NCBI GenBank assembly: GCA_014860845.1
Contig: JACZIY010000479.1
Span: 1-5,708 of the forward strand
Direction of reading: 5' to 3'
DNA length: 5,708 nucleotides
Origin: Anaerolineaceae bacterium
GTDB taxonomy: Bacteria > Chloroflexota > Anaerolineae > Anaerolineales > Anaerolineaceae
Shown: piece after piece, positions 1 through 5,225 of the stretch
Position numbering within the stretch: position 1 is the stretch's first letter
Layout: every line of letters begins with the position of its first letter
Translations under genes and position numbers: made by a program
Notes under the pieces: generated by a model
Told to the model about the DNA's origin: nothing
What the model saw: the letters and a program-made list of their open reading frames with translations, nothing else
Database searches by the model: none

Positions 1-1074
1 CATAGCTGCCAGACCGATAAAACCACGTCCAGCAGTCATGACTTCATCAAAGCGACCGGAAGATCCCAGAGAAAAATAGGTGCCACCAAAACCTGCCATC
101 ATGCCGCCTAAAATTACGGCCATGTATTGCGTTCTGTGAACGTTGATTCCTAAAGTATCAGCAGCCTTGGGATGTTCACCCACAGAGCGTAATCTCAAAC
201 CCCAGCGCGTTTTGAAAAGCATAAAGGTTAATAGAATTACAAAGAAGAACATGGCGAATACATACATATTGTGGCTGAAAAGTATGGGTCCAATAAATGG
301 AATCTTAGATAGAATGGGCACATTAATTTGTGGGAACATACCTGGTTCATTTAAGTATTGAAATTCCACCTTTTGAATATATTTGGAAGAAAGATACGAA
401 GTAATACCGGTGGCAAAAATATTGATGACAGTTCCGGAAATGATTTGATTGATCTTGTATTTGATGGAAAGCCAACCATGAATGAGCCCCATCAATCCAC
501 CTGCAATTACTCCTGCGAGTAGACCTACAATCAAGCTATGAGATAAAGAAGCAAACACTGTACTTACGAAAGCAGATGTTAACATCATACCTTCAATAGC
601 AATATTAATGATACCTCCTCTTTCACAGAGAATACCAGACATCGCGCCTATAGTTAGTGGTACTGCTCTTACTACCATAACTCGTAATAAACCAGCCAGG
701 TTCGTTTGTCCGCCAGCCGTTGCCCAGGTTAAGAAACCAAACAAAAATAGACCAGCGACAAGCGCAAGTATGCCATAAGTAAATTTGCCAAATCCACGGA
801 TTATTTGATAGGCCCCCAGTAGACCACAAAAACCAGAAATCAAATTCAAAAATGTCAGGCTCGGGAAAACCCAATCTGCAGCTTCAGCTGAACCGCCACC
901 AGGATTCATCATGAACCGTGTTTCCATCCCTGGTTCGACATTTATCGCAAAAACCAGCCAGATAAATATCGCAGCAGCCAAAAATACAATACCCATCGTA
1001 ATTCTACGCCGTCGTTCTAATTTCAGGATACCTTGACTTTTTTGTCCTATCCGAGCATCTGTTGTTGTAGTCAT
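1..1074 (-). CDS. nupQ: Nucleoside-type ABC transporter permease 2 (NupQ/YufQ family), 3' end beyond window
   Basis: One of the two different membrane subunits that form the channel of a BMP-type nucleoside importer. My codon-by-codon translation from the ATG at 1074 stays open for 358 codons to position 1, so the C-terminus is outside the window. Core family motifs are clear: RAVPLTIGAMSGILCERGG from residue 136 followed by INIAIEGMM, NQIISGTVIN near 209-218, GLRLRSVGEHPKAADTLGIN near 292-311, and TAGRGFIGLAAM at the edge. By memory of the family, about 60 more residues should follow. The first 120 or so residues are an extension: a basic cytoplasmic start (LERRRR, 19-24), a membrane segment near 26-44, a Gly/Met-rich loop with GGG at 59-61, and two more membrane segments near 74-94 and 99-118. 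Standard NupQ proteins are about 320 residues. The gene starts 6 bp after the permease 1 stop, so it is in the same operon. Family assignment is firm; the substrate is inferred. Confidence 0.93.
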   Translation of the reverse strand, partial: MTTTTDARIGQKSQGILKLERRRRITMGIVFLAAAIFIWLVFAINVEPGMETRFMMNPGGGSAEAADWVFPSLTFLNLISGFCGLLGAYQIIRGFGKFTYGILALVAGLFLFGFLTWATAGGQTNLAGLLRVMVVRAVPLTIGAMSGILCERGGIINIAIEGMMLTSAFVSTVFASLSHSLIVGLLAGVIAGGLMGLIHGWLSIKYKINQIISGTVINIFATGITSYLSSKYIQKVEFQYLNEPGMFPQINVPILSKIPFIGPILFSHNMYVFAMFFFVILLTFMLFKTRWGLRLRSVGEHPKAADTLGINVHRTQYMAVILGGMMAGFGGTYFSLGSSGRFDEVMTAGRGFIGLAAM

Positions 1075-1080
1075 AATTTA

Positions 1081-2316
1081 TTATCCTTTCCAGCTGCGCA
1101 GGGATACAAGATCTTCTTTTTGTTTGGATTCTCTCAAACGATATATTGTTCGAATGATCGCTGGAGCAGCAATAAATGCCAGAATTACTGCTTGAAGAAT
1201 GGAAACGATATCAATTGGCACACCGACGGCTAATTGCATGGACCTGGCTCCGTTGCGTAAGAAACCAAATAAAAGTGAGGATAGAATAACTCCCAGGGGA
1301 TGTGTCTTTCCCAGTAATGCTAACGCGATGCTATCAAAACCATATCCGCTTGAGAAAGCTGGTAACAAACGGTAATTGACACCTAATACTTCGTTTGCAC
1401 CTGCCATACCTGCTAAGGCTCCGGATAAAACCATGGCCAGTATTGTGGTTTTTGTGATTTTCACACCTGCATAGCGGGCAGCATTTGGATTTGAACCAAC
1501 CATGCGTAGTTCAAAACCCCAGGTTGTTTTAAACAAAAGATAGTAAACTGCAACTGCCATTGCAACGGCAATGAAAAAACCTACATGAAAGCGAATTGGA
1601 GTTTCAAAAAGTCTCGGTAACTTGGCTGTCTCTAAAATCCAGGGAGTTTTAGGTGTAAATTCATTAGGATCCTTCATGGGGAATTTTAGAAGCCAATCCA
1701 CAAGCCTGAATGCAATGTAATTCATCATGATGGTTGTGATGACCTCGTGGGCGCCAGTTTTAGCCTTTAGAAGGCCTGGGATAAATCCCCAGAGCGCACC
1801 TCCCAGGGCACCGAAAAGCATAGCTAAGGGAATATGAATAATTGTTGGGAGGCCGACTATTGCATACCCAGCCCAAACACCAGTGGCTGCACCAATGAAA
1901 ATCTGACCTTCGACACCAATATTGAATAAGCCTGCTCGAAACCCTAAAGCGACCGCCAAACCTCCGAAAATGTATGGAGTTGACTGGACGAGACTTTCAA
2001 AAAATGGGTTGATGGCGCGACGAATGGCTAATTGATCACCACTGGCAAATGCCAAGCTTATTTTTTCTGGGTTTCCTACAGAACCTGTAAACAAAGCTAC
2101 ATAGGTATTCCATGCGGTTCTGAGGGCAGCACCTAACCCGGACCATATTGATACTCGGAATGCAGCATAAACTTCATTGGTAGTGATGGCAACCAGTACC
2201 CCTCCGAGTAGAATTCCTGTGAAAATTGCCAATAAAATAACCAGGAAACTACTGCTCGAAAACTCATCCCAAAATACTGAAAGAGATTTCTTTTTGTTTT
2301 CTGTTGTTTTTTCCAT
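1081..2316 (-). CDS. nupP: Nucleoside-type ABC transporter permease 1 (NupP/YufP family)
   Basis: First membrane subunit of the importer, pairing with permease 2 to form the translocation path; 411 residues. Diagnostic family motifs: RAGLFNIGVEGQ at 127-138, the cytoplasmic KAKTGAHEVITTIMMNYIA stretch at 184-202 (the probable coupling region that contacts the ATPase), GFELRMVGSNPNAARYAGV at 267-285, and the GYGFDSIALALLGKTHPLGV and LLFGFLRNGARSMQ segments near the C-terminus. The chain is strongly hydrophobic throughout. The N-terminus is long: a charged start (residues 2-10), a membrane helix near 24-44, then about 60 mainly polar or amphipathic residues before the conserved core. The C-terminal tail is charged (RLRESKQKEDL). 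The start at 2316 is supported by AAAGGA 8 bases upstream. It starts 12 bp after the ATPase stop. Substrate inferred as a nucleoside from the family. Confidence 0.95.
   Translation of the reverse strand: MEKTTENKKKSLSVFWDEFSSSSFLVILLAIFTGILLGGVLVAITTNEVYAAFRVSIWSGLGAALRTAWNTYVALFTGSVGNPEKISLAFASGDQLAIRRAINPFFESLVQSTPYIFGGLAVALGFRAGLFNIGVEGQIFIGAATGVWAGYAIVGLPTIIHIPLAMLFGALGGALWGFIPGLLKAKTGAHEVITTIMMNYIAFRLVDWLLKFPMKDPNEFTPKTPWILETAKLPRLFETPIRFHVGFFIAVAMAVAVYYLLFKTTWGFELRMVGSNPNAARYAGVKITKTTILAMVLSGALAGMAGANEVLGVNYRLLPAFSSGYGFDSIALALLGKTHPLGVILSSLLFGFLRNGARSMQLAVGVPIDIVSILQAVILAFIAAPAIIRTIYRLRESKQKEDLVSLRSWKG
1084..1089 (-). promoter_or_regulatory. Ribosome binding site of permease 2, inside the end of permease 1
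   Basis: AAAGGA lies 9 bases before the ATG at 1074 and forms part of the last Lys and Gly codons of permease 1, directly before its stop. This fixes the start of permease 2 and suggests translational coupling, since ribosomes finishing permease 1 sit on this site. Confidence 0.75.
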
Positions 2317-2324
2317 ATTTCGAT

Positions 2325-2330
2325 TCCTTT
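2325..2330 (-). promoter_or_regulatory. Ribosome binding site of permease 1, overlapping the ATPase stop codon
   Basis: AAAGGA overlaps the ATPase stop codon (TAAAGGA) and lies 8 bases before the permease 1 ATG at 2316. The overlap implies translational coupling and no separate promoter for permease 1. Confidence 0.75.
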
Positions 2331-3894
2331 ATGTCATCAGAATCTGTTTCTTCTTGGTTAGAAGCTTTTGTTTTTCTTCTTCGCTTGGGATGATCCCTGC
2401 CATCAATAAACCAACCATCTCTTTTGATGCCTTCTTTGCATCCAGGATGTCCAATACTTTTCCACGATAAACCACCGCGATACGATCAGATAATTGCATT
2501 ACTTCGTCTAATTCGGTCGAAACAAGAAGGATTGCACAACCTTCATCTCTTTTTTCAATCAATCGTTTATGAATATATTCAATGGACCCGACGTCCAGTC
2601 CACGAGTGGGCTGGGATGCAACCAAAAATTTTATGGATCGGGAAAATTCTCTGGCGACAATAACTTTTTGTTGGTTTCCACCTGAAAGATTACTGGCTGG
2701 AACAAAAGGACTGGGTGTTCGGATATCAAAACTTTCTACCAGTTTATTGCCATTTTCATTTATTATTTTTTGATCCATCCAGATTGATTTTGAATTAGGT
2801 TCCAGATAATACGTGTTAAGAACAAGATTATCTGTTATGGGAAATCCAAGAACAAGACCATCTTTCTGACGATCTTCAGGAATGTGAGCAGAACCTATTT
2901 CCGTAATTTTTCTGGGGGAGAGTCGGGTGATATTTTGTCCACAAAGTCTTACATCACCATCAACGGCTGGCAATAAACCGGTAATTGCCCGAACCAATTC
3001 GGTTTGACCATTACCCTGTACGCCTGCAATCCCCAGAACTTCGCCTGCATGTACTTTAAAAGACATGTCGTTGACGGCTAAGGCTCCCAGCGGATCCAAA
3101 ACTTTAAGATTTTCAACTTCAAAAACAACTTCACCAGGAACGCTTTCCGATTTTTCAACTTCAAGATTGACTTCACGGCCAACCATCATGCTTGCCAGGT
3201 CGTTCAAATCCGACTCTGCAGGCGTGGTGCTTCCCACAACTTTGCCACCACGGATGACTGTGATGCGATCAGCAATTTCCATCACTTCGCCTAATTTATG
3301 GGTGATGAAAATGATGGATTTCCCTTGCTCAATCATGGTGTGCATGATTTTAAATAATTCTTCAACTTCCTGGGGAGTCAATACTGCTGTGGGTTCATCC
3401 ATAATCAAGATATTCGCTTCACGGAAGAGAAGTTTGATGATTTCGACCCTTTGCTGCATACCTACAGGGATATCCCTTACATAGGCATCCGGATTTATAT
3501 CCAATTTATAAGTATTCGATATTTCCCGAATTTTATTGGCAGCTTTGGTTCGATCAAGAATACCACCAGCTTTAACATACTCTTCACCGAGCATAACATT
3601 CTCAGTGACCGTAAATACAGGCACTAACATAAAATGTTGATGCACCATGCCCACTCCGGATTTGATTGCATCAATGGGAGAACGAACGTCAAGTTTTTGA
3701 CCGTTTACAAAGATATCACCCTCATCCGGGTGATATAACCCATATAAAATATTCATCAGGGTAGTTTTGCCTGCTCCGTTTTCCCCCAGCAAGGCATGTA
3801 TTTCCCCTTTTTCAACGGTCAGATCAATATGGTCGTTGGCTAATACCCCTGGAAACCTTTTAGTAATGCCACGAAGTTCAAGAACTGGAGCCAT
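2329..3894 (-). CDS. nupO: Double-domain ABC importer ATPase (NupO/YufO family)
   Basis: Cytoplasmic ATPase of the importer; 521 residues, the usual size for tandem-NBD proteins of this group. NBD1 (about 1-240) has Walker A GENGAGKTT (37-45), Q-loop Q86 in MVHQHF, signature IPVGMQQ (142-148), Walker B ILIMDEP with E167, and H-loop H199. NBD2 (about 255-500) has a Walker A without its lysine (GVQGNGQT, 291-298), a canonical signature LSGGNQQK (403-410), VASQPTRGLD with Gln428 where the catalytic Glu would be, and STELDE where the H-loop His would be. This split is typical of the RbsA/NupO group, where one ATP site is active. The start at 3894 (MAPVLELRGITK) has AGAGG five bases upstream at 3904-3900. 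A polar, lysine-rich C-terminal tail follows NBD2. The gene is followed 12 bp later by permease 1 and preceded by the terminator-containing gap after the binding-protein gene. RbsA-like sugar ATPases are relatives, but the BMP and NupP/NupQ neighbours decide the assignment. Confidence 0.96.
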   Translation of the reverse strand: MAPVLELRGITKRFPGVLANDHIDLTVEKGEIHALLGENGAGKTTLMNILYGLYHPDEGDIFVNGQKLDVRSPIDAIKSGVGMVHQHFMLVPVFTVTENVMLGEEYVKAGGILDRTKAANKIREISNTYKLDINPDAYVRDIPVGMQQRVEIIKLLFREANILIMDEPTAVLTPQEVEELFKIMHTMIEQGKSIIFITHKLGEVMEIADRITVIRGGKVVGSTTPAESDLNDLASMMVGREVNLEVEKSESVPGEVVFEVENLKVLDPLGALAVNDMSFKVHAGEVLGIAGVQGNGQTELVRAITGLLPAVDGDVRLCGQNITRLSPRKITEIGSAHIPEDRQKDGLVLGFPITDNLVLNTYYLEPNSKSIWMDQKIINENGNKLVESFDIRTPSPFVPASNLSGGNQQKVIVAREFSRSIKFLVASQPTRGLDVGSIEYIHKRLIEKRDEGCAILLVSTELDEVMQLSDRIAVVYRGKVLDILDAKKASKEMVGLLMAGIIPSEEEKQKLLTKKKQILMT

Positions 3895-3936
3895 TTATAC
3901 CTCTTTTATTATTTAGGTTAATGGAAAATTTAAATT

Positions 3937-3965
3937 ATTGTATCACAAGGAAAAATTTTTAATAA
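3937..3965 (-). promoter_or_regulatory. Candidate internal promoter for the ATPase-permease part
   Basis: TACAAT (3942-3937) preceded by TG at the extended -10 distance (TGATACAAT, 3945-3937). Only a poor -35 (TTATTA, 3965-3960) is seen at 17 bp. It sits downstream of the hairpin after the binding-protein gene and would give a leader of roughly 35 bases before the ATPase ATG. It could let the membrane components be transcribed even when transcription stops at the hairpin. The region is AT-rich, so chance -10-like matches are expected. Confidence 0.4.
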
Positions 3966-3968
3966 TAG

Positions 3969-4005
3969 AAAAGGAGTCAGGTTTTATCCTGGCTCCTTTT
4001 TTTTT
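3969..4005 (-). terminator. Intrinsic terminator-like hairpin between the binding protein and ATPase genes
   Basis: Two 9-base arms, 3973-3981 and 3988-3996, flank a 6-base loop. Flanking AAAA/TTTT (3969-3972 with 3997-4000) can extend the stem to 13 pairs. It begins about 13 bases after the stop codon of the binding-protein gene. In minus-strand RNA the stem has one C-A mismatch and only a short UUUU tail (3972-3969). In plus-strand RNA the same position is a G-U pair and the tail is nine U (3997-4005). It probably acts as a partial terminator after the binding-protein message, allowing some read-through to the ATPase and permeases. It may work better against plus-strand transcription. Confidence 0.72.
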
Positions 4006-4018
4006 AGATCATTTTTTT

Positions 4019-5071
4019 TTAGCGAGTTGGCATGGTTGCGATTTCACCAGAAATAATTCCTGGAATCAAACCTTCAATCTCAGCCTTTAAATCAGCAGGA
4101 ACCTGATCGGCCCATTTTGAACCATAACTAAGTCCAGTTCCACCATTTTCAAGTGTCAGGAGGTAAGGAGCGCCACCTTTGAAGGTTCCATCTACAACCT
4201 GTTTGACAGCTTCGTAAACGAATACATCAATTTTCTTGAGAGCACTGGCTAAAATGAAATCAGCTTTATCAGGATTGGCTACTGACCAGTCATTGTCGAC
4301 GCCGATCAAAAGGCCTGTTCCACGTTCCTGTAGAACAGCTAATGTACCAAGACCAACAGGACCAGCTACTGGCATAATGATGTCAGCGCCTTCATCCAGT
4401 AATTGCTCGCCTAATGCGCGACCATCATCCAGACTTTCAAAGTTACCAACTTCGAGACCTTGCTGTGTTTCCATGTTCCAGCCAAGAACTTCCACGGCTG
4501 TACCATGTACTTCATTGTATTTCGCCACGCCCATGGCGTAACCATCCATAAATGCCTGGGTGGCTGGGAAGAGGATACCTACATAGGTACCAACTTTACC
4601 GGTTTTGGTCATACCGGCAGCCAAATAACCAGTTAAGAATGTTGCCTGATCGATTTTTGTTGCATTCCCAAGAACATTTGGTTGTCCTAAATAATCAACA
4701 TCCACGATTGCGAATTTTTGATCGGGATTTGTATCAGCAGCGGCACTGGTTGCGTCTGCTAAAAGGAAACCAACGGGCACGATCAAATCACAACCAGCTT
4801 CGACGAATGTGTTTAAGTTGACTTCGTAGTCTGATTGTTGTTGTGATTCCAGATATTGGACTTCAACGCCTAAATCTTTCTCAGCATTTTGCATACCTAA
4901 CCATGCTGTAGCATTGAAGGATTTATCATCAATACCACCGGTATCGGTTACCTGACAGGCCTTGATTTTGGGTGCGGCAGGTTCTTCAGCGGGTGCTGCG
5001 GATTGGCAGGCTGCTAAAACCATCGATGCCAAAACAAGAATTGCTACTAAAACAGAAACTTTTTTAGACAT
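4019..5071 (-). CDS. nupN: BMP-family (PnrA/NupN-like) substrate-binding lipoprotein
   Basis: Extracytoplasmic ligand-binding component of the importer, anchored by lipid; 350 residues from the chosen start. It has a classic lipoprotein signal: MSKK, a hydrophobic stretch (5-19) and lipobox LAAC with C22 as the lipidated residue, then an Ala/Pro/Glu linker (23-34). BMP family signatures follow: VTDTGGIDDKSFN (41-53), the ESQQQSDYEVN segment (75-85), CDLIVPVGF (94-102), FAIVDVDY (120-127), the acidic FESLDDGRALGEQLLDEGAD segment (211-230), GVDNDW (257-262) and ASALKKIDVFVYEAVK (275-290). Characterized relatives (Treponema PnrA, B. subtilis NupN) bind purine nucleosides; that this one does too is inference. 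An upstream in-frame ATG at 5131 would add 20 charged residues before the signal peptide; the start at 5071 is preferred because GGAGGAG stands 9 bases before it and the signal then begins normally. Unusual points are the two mature-chain cysteines C39 and C94, and Trp262 where many homologues have Gln. Confidence 0.96.
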   Translation of the reverse strand: MSKKVSVLVAILVLASMVLAACQSAAPAEEPAAPKIKACQVTDTGGIDDKSFNATAWLGMQNAEKDLGVEVQYLESQQQSDYEVNLNTFVEAGCDLIVPVGFLLADATSAAADTNPDQKFAIVDVDYLGQPNVLGNATKIDQATFLTGYLAAGMTKTGKVGTYVGILFPATQAFMDGYAMGVAKYNEVHGTAVEVLGWNMETQQGLEVGNFESLDDGRALGEQLLDEGADIIMPVAGPVGLGTLAVLQERGTGLLIGVDNDWSVANPDKADFILASALKKIDVFVYEAVKQVVDGTFKGGAPYLLTLENGGTGLSYGSKWADQVPADLKAEIEGLIPGIISGEIATMPTR

Positions 5072-5080
5072 ATTTTTATT

Positions 5081-5087
5081 CTCCTCC
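5081..5087 (-). promoter_or_regulatory. Strong Shine-Dalgarno that sets the start of the binding-protein gene
   Basis: GGAGGAG, the longest ribosome binding site in the window, lies 9 bases before the ATG at 5071. It rules against the longer reading frame from 5131 and fits a gene that must be made in excess over its membrane partners. Confidence 0.85.
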
Positions 5088-5118
5088 GAATAATGTAGAT
5101 AATTATAGTGCTTGATAC

Positions 5119-5129
5119 GCGTCCGACGC
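5119..5129 (-). promoter_or_regulatory. Operator-like palindrome at the predicted transcription start of the binding-protein gene
   Basis: GCGTCGGACGC has perfect 5-base arms around a central G, and outer GAT/ATC arms can pair if two bases bulge. It begins about 10 bases downstream of the likely -10 box, where a bound repressor would block initiation. It is GC-rich within an AT-rich leader, which makes it stand out. No regulator family can be named from it. Confidence 0.4.
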
Positions 5130-5138
5130 ATCGCCTTT

Positions 5139-5168
5139 AGTATATCACTAACCGAAAACCAAATACAA
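5139..5168 (-). promoter_or_regulatory. Likely promoter of the binding-protein gene (extended -10)
   Basis: The -10 is TATACT (5144-5139), one mismatch from consensus, with the extended TG (TGATATACT, 5147-5139). A weak -35, TTGTAT (5168-5163), lies 18 bp upstream. Transcription should start near 5132, giving a leader of about 60 bases. It sits between the MFS gene stop and the binding-protein start, so the importer can be transcribed independently of the MFS gene. Confidence 0.6.
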
Positions 5169-5175
5169 GCGATAA

Positions 5176-5205
5176 TTTAAATGTATTGAAAGTGATTAAT
5201 GTCAA
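5176..5205 (-). promoter_or_regulatory. Possible second, upstream promoter
   Basis: A perfect TTGACA (5205-5200) is followed after 18 bp by TTTAAA (5181-5176), a 4/6 match to the -10 consensus. It lies about 37 bp upstream of the extended -10 promoter. The -35 is the best in the window but the -10 is ordinary, so this may be an alternative promoter or a chance match in AT-rich sequence. Confidence 0.3.
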
Positions 5206-5225
5206 TAATTTTGATTCGAAAAATT

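Noticed and set aside
623..874. An 83-codon minus-strand frame rich in Trp and Phe
   Set aside because: It is an alternative frame inside permease 2, whose own frame is open and carries conserved family motifs through the same stretch.
3065..3484. A 139-codon plus-strand open frame
   Set aside because: It lies opposite well-conserved ATPase sequence, is Ser/Thr-rich without family motifs, and is a shadow of the minus-strand gene. The other plus-strand frames opposite the permease, ATPase and lipoprotein genes fail for the same reasons.
5072..5131. Twenty extra N-terminal residues for the binding lipoprotein from the ATG at 5131
   Set aside because: They are charged and polar, would bury the signal peptide, and overlap the predicted transcription start and palindrome. 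The strong GGAGGAG site belongs to the ATG at 5071.
5072..5225. A purine riboswitch ahead of the importer
   Set aside because: The leader from the likely start is only about 60 bases, and none of the conserved purine-aptamer junction and loop sequences are present.
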